DNA from: Mangrovactinospora gilvigrisea
Lineage (GTDB): Bacteria; Actinomycetota; Actinomycetes; Streptomycetales; Streptomycetaceae
Reading direction: 5' to 3'
Assembly (NCBI RefSeq): GCF_001879105.1
Contig: NZ_MLCF01000085.1
Span: 1-64,000, forward strand
Length of the DNA: 64,000 bases
A model generated the notes under the pieces. That model was not told the origin of the DNA. It worked only from the letters and a program-made list of their open reading frames with translations, and ran no database searches. Below, piece after piece: positions 26,567 through 36,868 of the stretch. Each line of letters starts with the position of its first letter. Position 1 is the stretch's first letter. The translations under genes and the position numbers were made by a program.

Positions 26567-28264
26567 TCAGAGGGCCTCGGTGCGGGAGACGCGGCCGATG
26601 GCGTCGCCGATCTCCTCGTCCGCCAGGTTGGCCGTCCGCTCGATCTCGAACTCGCCGAGGAAGCGGTCCTCGGTGACGTCCCGCACCTCGACGTGGACGA
26701 TGCCGTCCAGGTCGTAGGAGTAGGTGATGTCCAGCGGGGCGCCCTTGGGGTGCGGCGGGATCTCCAGGGTGGACTCGCCGAGGATGGCCACGTACTCCAG
26801 GTCGTCGTCCTCGCCCTCGGTGACCTGGACCCGCAGCCGGGTCTGGTTGTCGTAGAGGGTGTTGAGGGTCTCGCTCTTCTTCGCCGGCAGCGTGGTGTTC
26901 TTGGGGATGACGACCACGTTGTACTCGCGGGTGTGGTCCTCCTCGTCGGTGGCGACCACGCCGAGGGCCTGCGAGGTGACGTCCTTGAAGCCGGTGACCT
27001 TGCCGCCGGTGAGGCGGGCGAGGCCGCTGCCGGGTGCGGCCTTGGTCAGCGGGACGGGGGTCTGCGGCAGGTCGAGGGTGTCGGAGGCGTCGGCGTTGGA
27101 GCTGACGTCCTGAGTGCCCGTCAGCGTCGGGGTGTCGTCGGCGCCTGGGGCCGCCTGGGCGGCCTGCGCGGTGGCCTTGCGCTCGGCCTCCTTGCCGCGC
27201 ACCTCCTCGTCGAGGGCGACCAGGGCGGCGCCGAGCGCCACCACCTCGTCCTGCTCGACGCCCCGCTCGGACTCCTTGCCGGAGAGCCGGGCGACCAGGT
27301 CGACGACCATCGGCATCCGGGTGGAGCCGCCGACCAGCAGCACCTTGTCGATGCCGGACCAGTCGAGGCCGGCGCCGACCCGCACCACCGACTCGGCGAG
27401 GATCTCGCACTGGTCGAGGAGGTGCTTGGTGATCTGCTCGAAGGTCTCGCGGGTGATGCGGAGCTGCTCGTGGTGGCCGTCGGCGGAGAGCGCGACGACG
27501 GCCTGCGGGGCGAGCGAGAGGGTGCGCTTGGCGATCTCGGCCTTGTCGCGCAGCTCGGCGGTGGCCCGGTCGTCCTCCAGCAGGTCGGGGCCGCCGGCCT
27601 CCATGAACTGGGTGTTGAGGTGGGACATCAGGGCGTTGTCCCAGTCGTAGCCGCCGAGGTTGCGGTCGCCGTCGGTGGCCAGCACCTCGAACTCGCCGTC
27701 CTCGATGCGCATCACGGTGACGTCGAAGGTGCCGCCGCCGAGGTCGAAGACGAGGATGGTGCCGGGCGACTCGCCGGGCTCGGCGTCCAGGCCGTAGGCG
27801 AGGGCGGCGGCGGTGGGCTCGTTGATGACGCGGAGCACCTCGAGGCCGGCGATCCGTCCGGCGTCCCTGGTCGCGACGCGGCGGGCGTCGTCGAAGTAGG
27901 CGGGGACGGTGATGACCGCGCGGTCGACCTCCTCGCCGAGGACCAGCTCGGCGTCCTCCTTGAGGCGCTTGAGGATGAGCGCGGAGATCTCCTCGGCGCG
28001 GTAGTCGGTGCCGTCGTCGGCGCTGTAGACCACGCCGGGCTCGCCGATCCGGCGCTTGACGAACTGCACCACGTGCTCGGGCGCGGTGGCCGCGGAGCGC
28101 TTGGCCTGGGTGCCGACCACCACGCTGCCGCCCTGGAAGAGCACCACACTGGGGGTGATGTTCTCGCCCTCGCGGTTGCGGAGGATCTCGGGTGTGCCGA
28201 GGCGGTCGGTGACCGCCACCGCCGAGTAGGTGGTGCCCAGATCGATGCCGACTGCGCGTGCCAC
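26567..28264 (-). CDS. DnaK-like Hsp70 without C-terminal lid, linker insertion
   Basis: A 565-residue Hsp70 relative. The ATPase domain (about 1-352) keeps [37 protein letters not shown] and LVGGSTRMP, so it should bind and hydrolyse ATP. About 70 Ala/Thr/Asp-rich residues (353-425) replace the short VLLLDVTP linker. The beta-sandwich follows (about 426-545), and the protein then ends, lacking the helical lid and the acidic tail. GTG 28264 is used because it starts the conserved [12 protein letters not shown] and GGGGG lies 7 nt upstream. It heads the operon with J-like/TPR, GrpE-like and coiled-coil genes, divergent from clpB. Confidence 0.93.
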   Translation of the reverse strand: MARAVGIDLGTTYSAVAVTDRLGTPEILRNREGENITPSVVLFQGGSVVVGTQAKRSAATAPEHVVQFVKRRIGEPGVVYSADDGTDYRAEEISALILKRLKEDAELVLGEEVDRAVITVPAYFDDARRVATRDAGRIAGLEVLRVINEPTAAALAYGLDAEPGESPGTILVFDLGGGTFDVTVMRIEDGEFEVLATDGDRNLGGYDWDNALMSHLNTQFMEAGGPDLLEDDRATAELRDKAEIAKRTLSLAPQAVVALSADGHHEQLRITRETFEQITKHLLDQCEILAESVVRVGAGLDWSGIDKVLLVGGSTRMPMVVDLVARLSGKESERGVEQDEVVALGAALVALDEEVRGKEAERKATAQAAQAAPGADDTPTLTGTQDVSSNADASDTLDLPQTPVPLTKAAPGSGLARLTGGKVTGFKDVTSQALGVVATDEEDHTREYNVVVIPKNTTLPAKKSETLNTLYDNQTRLRVQVTEGEDDDLEYVAILGESTLEIPPHPKGAPLDITYSYDLDGIVHVEVRDVTEDRFLGEFEIERTANLADEEIGDAIGRVSRTEAL

Positions 28265-28445
28265 GCGGATCCCCCTTGAGTGCTGTGATTCGTCGGTCGG
28301 TTCCGGCCCGTGCGTGCGGCCCCGGGCGGTGCCAAGTCTAGGGCCGGGGCCCCGGCGTGACACGGCAACAAGGGATCAACACGGGGCCGCCCCTAAGGGA
28401 CGCGGCGCTGCCCCGGAGGCTGCCCGAAGGTACTACCGCAGCAAA

Positions 28446-28466
28446 GTTGAGCGCGTTAGACTCAAC
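28446..28466 (+). promoter_or_regulatory. HspR operator (HAIR) upstream of clpB
   Basis: GTTGAGC-N7-ACTCAAC, close to the HAIR consensus CTTGAGT-N7-ACTCAAG. It includes TAGACT (28457-28462) as a possible -10, so HspR would occlude the promoter. A lone half-site CTTGAGT lies at 28275-28281 beside the divergent dnaK-like gene. Confidence 0.78.
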
Positions 28467-28506
28467 TTAGTCAGCCGGTATCCAGAAGGGGAGGCAGCCC
28501 ACACCC

Positions 28507-31176
<2,670 letters not shown>

Positions 31177-31194
31177 CGTGTCGCCGCCCCTTCG

Positions 31195-31245
31195 CCCCGG
31201 CACCCCGCCCGCCCAGGCAAAGCCTGGGCGGGCGGGGTGCCGGGG
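31195..31245. terminator. Perfect 24-bp bidirectional terminator hairpin
   Basis: A stem of 24 perfectly paired bases (31195-31218 with 31222-31245) and an AAA loop, placed between the convergent clpB and substrate-binding-protein genes. It begins 18 nt after the clpB stop and ends 5 nt before the stop of the other gene. It should terminate both transcripts. Confidence 0.9.
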
Positions 31246-31250
31246 TGGGG

Positions 31251-32921
31251 CTACTTCGTCTTGGCGAGAGCCCTCTCGTACTCGGCGCGGACCTGCTCGC
31301 CGCCCTGGGACTTCCAGTTCGCGCGCAGCTCCTTCAGCTTCGACATCGGCTCGCGGCCGGTGATCATGCCGATCTTGGCGTCCGTCGCCATCTGGTCCAG
31401 CGACGGCATCTTGGAGATCGCCAGGCCGGAGTAGAGCCCCGTCGTCGGGTTGGCGATGGAGATCGGGGTGGCCTTCTCGATCACCTTCTGCACCTCCCGG
31501 GCCCGCTCCACCTCGCCGGGGAAGTACGCGGTGGCGTTCTCCGGCTGGTCCAGGTAGTTGATCATCGTGACGTTCGCCGGCGGGGTCGCGTTCGGCGTGA
31601 TCTGCCCGCCCTTCATGGTGTAGTTCTTGCCCTCAATCCCGTACTCCATGAAGAGGTACTCCTCGCTGCCGAACGGCGCGGCCATGTAGTCGAGGATGCC
31701 CAGCAGCTCCTTGACCCTGGCCTTGTTCCTGCCGTTCCGGCTCACCGAGGAGGGGATGCCGAACATCCCGAAGAACCCGGGCTCCTGCTGGATCTGCGGG
31801 TTGCCGCCGCTGTGGCCCGGCGGGATCAGCGGGGCCATCCCGGCCTTGGGGAAGGCCTTCACCAGCTGGTCGATGCTGCCCTGCGGGGACACCACGCTCA
31901 TGATGCCGTTGCCGTAGAGCCCGACCCGGCCCTGGTTGAACAGGTCGCCCTGCTGGGTGACGCTGAGCGTCGGGGTGTTGGGGTGGTACGCGCCGGCCTT
32001 CCACAGCTTGCGCTGGAAGGCGAGGCACGCCTCGAACGCGTCCGTCTCGATGTAGTGGGTGAGCTTGCCGCCGCTCTCCCGCCACTTGTTGGGCACCCCG
32101 AAGACGGACTGGAAGACGTCGTCGCACCAGTCGACCATGGCGTAGGGGCTGCCGCCCTTGTGGTTCGGCAGGCTCGCCCTGGTGAAGCCGGTGAGCATGG
32201 CGAACAGCTCGTCCAGCGTCCTGGGCTCGGACATGCCCGCCGCCTTGAGCCAGTCGCTGCGGTAGTAGCGGATCTTGTTGATCAGCGGGGTGCCGCGCGG
32301 GACGCCGTAGATCCCGTTCTGCACCGAGGAGTTCTTCCAGGTGTAGGTCTCCAGGCGGGCCAGGTTGGGGAACTCCTTGACGGCGTCGCCGCCGAGGAAC
32401 TCGCTGAGCTCGGTGAACGCCCCCTGGGCGACCGAGCGCAGCACCGCCGGGGCCATCGACACATCGTTGTTGATGTAGAAGAGGTCGGGCAGGCTGCCGG
32501 CCGCGACGGTGGTCTGGGTCTTGTCGCCGAACGAGTCGGACGGGACGAGGGTCTGCTTGAGCGTCACCCCCAGCCGCTGGTTGAGCTGCTCCAGCCACAG
32601 GTTGCCCTTGCCGGACGGCGGGGCGCCCCACACCAGCTGGAAGATGCCGACGTCGCCGCCCTTGCCGGGCTTGTTCGCCACGGACCTGAAGGGCTGGTCG
32701 GGGTAGGCCGTCATCACCGTCGGCACGCCGGGGGCGTTGCCCGGCTCGGCGCCGGCGACCCGCGGGGCGGCCGTCCTGGCCGGCGCCCTGAAGGTGCGGT
32801 TCGCGGCGTCCTTGGCCCCGCCGCCGCCGGTACCGCTGCCGCAGGCGGAGAGGAGCGGGGCGGCGCCGGCGGCCGCGGCGACCGCCGCCGAGCCGCGCAG
32901 GAAGGTGCGTCTGTTCTGCAT
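31251..32921 (-). CDS. Sugar ABC transporter substrate-binding lipoprotein
   Basis: A 556-residue extracellular solute-binding protein of the long LplA/YtcQ-like group. The signal sequence has a twin-arginine motif RRTFLRG and a lipobox LLSAC, so it is exported (probably Tat) and lipid anchored. ATG 32921 is preferred because AAGGG lies 9 nt upstream; ATG 32930 overlaps the permease stop but lacks a spaced ribosome site. It is the last gene of permease-permease-binding protein, controlled by the LacI gene upstream. The substrate is probably an oligosaccharide, identity unknown. Confidence 0.93.
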   Translation of the reverse strand: MQNRRTFLRGSAAVAAAAGAAPLLSACGSGTGGGGAKDAANRTFRAPARTAAPRVAGAEPGNAPGVPTVMTAYPDQPFRSVANKPGKGGDVGIFQLVWGAPPSGKGNLWLEQLNQRLGVTLKQTLVPSDSFGDKTQTTVAAGSLPDLFYINNDVSMAPAVLRSVAQGAFTELSEFLGGDAVKEFPNLARLETYTWKNSSVQNGIYGVPRGTPLINKIRYYRSDWLKAAGMSEPRTLDELFAMLTGFTRASLPNHKGGSPYAMVDWCDDVFQSVFGVPNKWRESGGKLTHYIETDAFEACLAFQRKLWKAGAYHPNTPTLSVTQQGDLFNQGRVGLYGNGIMSVVSPQGSIDQLVKAFPKAGMAPLIPPGHSGGNPQIQQEPGFFGMFGIPSSVSRNGRNKARVKELLGILDYMAAPFGSEEYLFMEYGIEGKNYTMKGGQITPNATPPANVTMINYLDQPENATAYFPGEVERAREVQKVIEKATPISIANPTTGLYSGLAISKMPSLDQMATDAKIGMITGREPMSKLKELRANWKSQGGEQVRAEYERALAKTK

Positions 32922-32926
32922 CGCTC

Positions 32927-33829
32927 TCATCCCTTCACCGCTCCGACCAGCACACCTCGGGTGAAGTAGCGCTGCAGGAACGGGTAGACGATCAGGATCG
33001 GAATGGTGGCCAGCACGGTGACGGCCATCTGGACGGAGTGGCTCGGCGGCTGCGGGGCGTTGGGGTTGTGGGACAGGCCCCCTAGCGACGTCCCCTCCAG
33101 CACGTACTGGCGCATCACCAGCTGGATCGGCCACTTGCTGGTGTCGTTCAGGTACAGCAGGGCGTTGAAGAAGTCGCTCCACAGCGCGACCGCGTAGAAG
33201 AGCGAGATCACCGCGAGCACGGCCTTGGAGAGCGGCAGCACCACGCGCCAGAGGATCTGCAGCTCGCCGGCGCCGTCGATGCGCGCCGCGTCGTACAGCT
33301 CCTTGGGGATCTCCATGAAGAAGTTGCGGACGACCACCAGGTTGAAGGCGCTGATGGCGCCCGGGATCATCAGCGACCAGTAGGTGTTGACCATCCCCAG
33401 CGACTTGACCAGCAGGAAGTTGGGGATGATGCCGGCGCCGAAGAGCATGGTGCCGAGGACCAGGTAGAGGATGAAGCGGGAGCCGGGCACGTCCTTGGTG
33501 CGGGTGAGCCCGTAGGCCATCGCCACGGTGAACACCATCGCGATGAGGGTGCCGACCACAGTGACGCCGATGGAGATCAGCAGGGCCCGGGTGACGATCC
33601 CGCCGTTGAGCACGGTGCGGTAGGCGTCGAAGGAGATCCTGCCGGGCCAGAGCACCAGCCCGTCTCCGACCGGGGCGCCGCTGGCCGACAGGCTCACGGC
33701 CAGGATGTAGACCAGCGGGTAGGCCACCATCACGACCACGAGCACCAGCAGCAGGGCCTTCAGCCCGGTGGTGGTCCTCCGGGGCTTCTCCATCCACGGC
33801 GGCCGGGTCTCGGCATGCGTGCGGGCCAT
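32927..33829 (-). CDS. Carbohydrate ABC transporter permease (MalG/YtcP type)
   Basis: A 300-residue inner-membrane permease with six helices and the EAA loop near residue 205 (KELYDAARIDGAGELQILW), which docks the ATPase. It starts one base into the stop of the partner permease (TGATG), so the two are coupled. The operon has no ATP-binding gene; Streptomyces sugar importers commonly share the MsiK ATPase, so that is assumed here. Confidence 0.95.
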   Translation of the reverse strand: MARTHAETRPPWMEKPRRTTTGLKALLLVLVVVMVAYPLVYILAVSLSASGAPVGDGLVLWPGRISFDAYRTVLNGGIVTRALLISIGVTVVGTLIAMVFTVAMAYGLTRTKDVPGSRFILYLVLGTMLFGAGIIPNFLLVKSLGMVNTYWSLMIPGAISAFNLVVVRNFFMEIPKELYDAARIDGAGELQILWRVVLPLSKAVLAVISLFYAVALWSDFFNALLYLNDTSKWPIQLVMRQYVLEGTSLGGLSHNPNAPQPPSHSVQMAVTVLATIPILIVYPFLQRYFTRGVLVGAVKG

Positions 33830-34746
33830 CAGAACGCTCCCTCGCTTCCCATCCGCTTGGACAGCTTGTTGGCGCCGACCACCAGCAGCGTTCCGATGAC
33901 GCCCTTGATCAGGCCGGCGGCGGTGGCGATGCCCCAGTCGCCGGCGACCACGCCCCGGAAGTAGGTGAAGGTGTCCAGCACCTCGGCGGTGTCGGAGCCG
34001 ACCGCGTTCTGCTGGAGGAGGATCTGCTCGAACCCGACGGTCAGCACGCTGCCCAGCCGGAGGATCAGCAGCAGCACGAAGATGCCGCGCATCGCGGGCA
34101 GGGTGACGTGCCAGGTGCGGCGCCAGGGGCCGGCCCCGTCCATCGCCGCCGACTCGTAGAGCGAGGCGTCGATCCGGGTGATCACGGCCAGGAAGATGAT
34201 GGTGTTCCAGCCCGTGTCCTTCCAGATCACCTGGAGGGTGATCAGGGCCTTGAACCAGGACGGATCGCCCATCAGGTTGAAGCCGGGGTCGCCGATCACG
34301 TGCGAGAGCAGCCCGTCCCCGCCGAGCACCTGCTGCCAGACGGCGACCACGATCACCCAGCTGATGAAGTGCGGCAGATAGACGACGCTCTGTACGAACC
34401 GCTTCACACGCCCGCTCATCACGCTGTTGAGCAGCAGCGCGAGTGCCACCGGCGCCGGGAAGGCGAAGGCGATCTGCAGGAAGCTGATCACCACGGTGTT
34501 CCTGGTGGCGGTCAGCACCTCGGGGTCGTGCAGCATCGCCGTGAAGTTCGACAGCCCCGACCAGGGGCTTCCGCCGAAGCCCAAGTAGGGCGAGTACTGC
34601 TGGAATGCGGCGATGTTGCCCAGCAGCGGGACGTAGCGGAAGACGACGAAGTACAGCAGCCCCGGGAGGATCAGGGCGTACATCCAGCGCTCCCGCCAGA
34701 TGCGGCGGTGGAGCGGGGTCCGATGGCGACCCGGTGGTGCGGACAT
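33829..34746 (-). CDS. Carbohydrate ABC transporter permease (LplB/YteP type)
   Basis: A 305-residue partner permease with six helices and an EAA loop near 215 (LYESAAMDGAGPWRRTW). ATG 34746 has GAGGGGG about 10 nt upstream; the longer frame to 34818 crosses the operator and is unlikely. It is the first gene of the transporter operon, divergent from the LacI regulator, with a perfect 16-bp palindrome 51 bp upstream of the start. Confidence 0.95.
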   Translation of the reverse strand: MSAPPGRHRTPLHRRIWRERWMYALILPGLLYFVVFRYVPLLGNIAAFQQYSPYLGFGGSPWSGLSNFTAMLHDPEVLTATRNTVVISFLQIAFAFPAPVALALLLNSVMSGRVKRFVQSVVYLPHFISWVIVVAVWQQVLGGDGLLSHVIGDPGFNLMGDPSWFKALITLQVIWKDTGWNTIIFLAVITRIDASLYESAAMDGAGPWRRTWHVTLPAMRGIFVLLLILRLGSVLTVGFEQILLQQNAVGSDTAEVLDTFTYFRGVVAGDWGIATAAGLIKGVIGTLLVVGANKLSKRMGSEGAF

Positions 34747-34796
34747 GACGATGCGGCCCCCTCGGCAGCGGTGCGGCGGGACGACCGAAGTGAATA

Positions 34797-34812
34797 TCCG
34801 AACCGGTTCGGA
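34797..34812. promoter_or_regulatory. LacI-type operator 1 (transporter side)
   Basis: A perfect 16-bp palindrome TCCGAACCGGTTCGGA in the divergent region, typical of LacI-family operators with a central CpG-like symmetric core. It probably binds the product of 34926-35975 and controls the ABC operon. Confidence 0.8.
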
Positions 34813-34890
34813 CGTCAAGAGGCCGTACGGAAACCGCTGTTGGTGCGGTGCTGTGGCATGGCTTCAAGCGAGGGAGGTGCGGGCCGGTAG

Positions 34891-34919
34891 TTGCTTCCGA
34901 ACCGGTTCATGGGTTGACT
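34891..34919 (+). promoter_or_regulatory. lacI promoter with LacI-type operator 2
   Basis: The core GAACCGGTTC (34899-34908) repeats operator 1 and fills the 17-nt spacer between -35-like TTGCTT (34891-34896) and -10-like TTGACT (34914-34919), 6 nt before the ATG. This predicts an autoregulated, leaderless regulator mRNA. Confidence 0.6.
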
Positions 34920-34925
34920 TGGCGT

Positions 34926-35975
34926 ATGAGCCCGGCACGTCGCACCACCATCGACGACATCGCCCGCGCCGCGGGCGTGTCCAAGGCCACCGCCTCGGCG
35001 GCCCTCAACGGCCGCTCCGGAGTCGCCGCCGCCACCCGCGCCCGGGTGCTGAACGCCGCCGAGTCGGCGGGCTGGCAGCCGAGTTCGGCCGCCCGCGCGC
35101 TCTCCGGCACCCGCACCGACACCCTCGGCCTGCTGCTCGACCGGCCCGCCCGCACGCTCGGCGCGGAGCCGTTCTACATGCAGCTGATCTCCGGCATCGA
35201 GGCGGCGCTCGCCGACCGCGGCACCGGGCTGCTGCTCCAGGTGGTGGAGGGCGAGGACGCCGAGCAGCGGACGCTGCGCGCCTGGTGGGCGGCGCGCCGG
35301 GTGGACGGCGTCTTCCTGTGCGACCTGCGCGAGGACGACAGCCGGATCGCGCTGGTCGAGTCGCTGGACCTGCCCGCGGTGGTGGTCGGCGGCCCCGAGG
35401 GCACCGGCGGCGTCACCGCGGCGTGGTCGGACAACACCGCGCCGGTGCGGGAGTGCCTGGACTACCTGTACTCGCTCGGCCACCGGCGGATCGCCTACGT
35501 CGCCGGGCTGCCGGAGCTGGCGCACACCGCCACCCGGGTCGCCGAGTTCCGGCGCCGCAGCGCGGAGTTGGGGCTGGATGGGCTGGAGGGCGACGCCGCG
35601 GAGGGGCCGGCGGTGCTGCACGCCGACTACTCCGGCGAGGAGGGCGCCCGGGCGACGCGCGCGCTGCTGATCCGCCGCGCGGCGCCGACGGCGATCGTCT
35701 ACGACAACGACGTGATGGCGGTGGCGGGCGCGGCCGTGACGCAGGAGATGCGGGTCCCGGTGCCGGGCCGGGTGTCGCTGGTGGCCTGGGACGACTCCAC
35801 GCTCTGCGGGCTGGTGCATCCGCCGCTCACCGCGCTGGGCCGCGATGTCGCCGCCTACGGGGGGCTGGCGGCGCGGCTGCTGCTGGACCGGGTGGACGGG
35901 GCGGACGTGGGCGATGTCGAGGCGGCGCCGATGCGGCTCATCGTGCGGGGCTCGACGGGGCCCGCGCCGGAGTGA
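34926..35975 (+). CDS. LacI-family transcriptional regulator
   Basis: A 349-residue repressor with an N-terminal HTH (TTIDDIARAAGVSKATASAALNG, residues 7-29, in parts), a hinge helix (about 50-60, SSAARALSG) and a periplasmic-binding-like sugar domain (65-345). The operators at 34797-34812 and 34896-34909 fit a dimer of this family. It likely represses the divergent sugar ABC operon until an imported sugar binds. Start ATG 34926 lacks a ribosome site, consistent with leaderless transcription. Confidence 0.96.
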   Translation: MSPARRTTIDDIARAAGVSKATASAALNGRSGVAAATRARVLNAAESAGWQPSSAARALSGTRTDTLGLLLDRPARTLGAEPFYMQLISGIEAALADRGTGLLLQVVEGEDAEQRTLRAWWAARRVDGVFLCDLREDDSRIALVESLDLPAVVVGGPEGTGGVTAAWSDNTAPVRECLDYLYSLGHRRIAYVAGLPELAHTATRVAEFRRRSAELGLDGLEGDAAEGPAVLHADYSGEEGARATRALLIRRAAPTAIVYDNDVMAVAGAAVTQEMRVPVPGRVSLVAWDDSTLCGLVHPPLTALGRDVAAYGGLAARLLLDRVDGADVGDVEAAPMRLIVRGSTGPAPE

Positions 35976-36038
35976 CGTTTCTGCGCCTGTCGGTGCGGGC
36001 GGTGCCGCCCCGAACCCCGGTGCCGGGCCGCGGCCACG

Positions 36039-36563
36039 TCAGGCCGCCATGACGAGGGCGGGGAACATCCGGGTGCGGGTGCAGACCAGGCGGGCCTCCT
36101 GCGGGTAGGCGTGCCAGGTGCGCCAGCGGAGCGCCGCGGTGCCCGGTTCGGCCTCCACCAGCAGCGCGGTGAAGGCGTGCGGATGGCCGGGGAACGTCCC
36201 CACCAGGGCGCTGGGATGCTCGCGGGCGAGCGCCACCAGCTCCTGGGCGCGGGCCGCGAACCCCGCCTCCGTCGGCCGCTCCACCAGCGCGGAGAACTCG
36301 TACTCCCAGCCGTCCGCGCGCTCCGCGACCAGCGCGGGGAGCGGCGACTTGGCGCCGGGCAGGCAGGCGACCGTCTCCGAGCAGCGCCCCGCCGGGCCGT
36401 CCACCAGCACCTGGTGGGACGCGCCGAGCAGGCGGAGCTGGACGGTGGTGTCGGCGAGGTCGAGGTCGAGGACGGCCAGGGCCGGAAGCGGGTCCTGGCC
36501 GAGGCACCAGGTCAGGTCCTCGGCGCGGGTGTCGCTGTAGGCGGTGGTCAGCGTCGCCATCAT
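36039..36563 (-). CDS. DUF2617 family protein
   Basis: A 174-residue conserved actinobacterial protein of unknown function. The N-terminus TLTTAYSDTRAEDLTWCLG, the RLLGASHQV and SETVACLPG blocks, and the FPGHPHAFTALL and WHAYPQE region all fit the family. ATG 36563 follows GGGGAG at 10 nt; the upstream frame is not conserved-looking. No catalytic residues are known. It converges on the LacI gene, with 63 bp between their ends. Confidence 0.85.
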   Translation of the reverse strand: MMATLTTAYSDTRAEDLTWCLGQDPLPALAVLDLDLADTTVQLRLLGASHQVLVDGPAGRCSETVACLPGAKSPLPALVAERADGWEYEFSALVERPTEAGFAARAQELVALAREHPSALVGTFPGHPHAFTALLVEAEPGTAALRWRTWHAYPQEARLVCTRTRMFPALVMAA

Positions 36564-36868
36564 CGGCAGGTGCTCCCCGTGGGTCGTGCGTGCGGGCATG
36601 GCTGTGAGCGGGCATGGCTGTGAGCGGGAGCGCGCCCGTGTGCGGACGCGCGCCCGAGAGGTAAAAGGTGTGGTCGGGGGATGGTGGCGCCTGAAAGAGA
36701 AAAGCACGGCGGTGCCGCTTCCGAGGGGGTTTTACCCAAATGCGCTCCCTGTCCATGCGTGCGGGCCGGGAGCAGTAGGGCGGGTGCGGCAATCGAACGG
36801 GGGGCCAGGGTCCTTCGAAAGGGGGAAAGATGGCTGATATCAGGACATCTCTGTGAATAATCGTCAGC
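36564..36868. other. Intergenic stretch between DUF2617 and the mannosyltransferase
   Basis: No gene supported. It holds two tandem copies of a 16-bp unit GGGCATGGCTGTGAGC (36594-36609 and 36610-36625), purine-rich tracts near 36650-36700 and 36815-36830, and a -10-like AATAAT (36856-36861) 7 nt before the GTG at 36869, suggesting leaderless transcription of that gene. Confidence 0.5.
36594..36625. repeat. Tandem repeat, 16 bp x 2
   Basis: GGGCATGGCTGTGAGC occurs twice in direct succession just upstream of the DUF2617 start. It is probably replication slippage; no regulatory role is evident. Confidence 0.7.

Noticed and set aside
28275-28281. HAIR site for the second dnaK-like gene
   Set aside because: Only one half-site CTTGAGT; the partner arm at the right spacing is missing.
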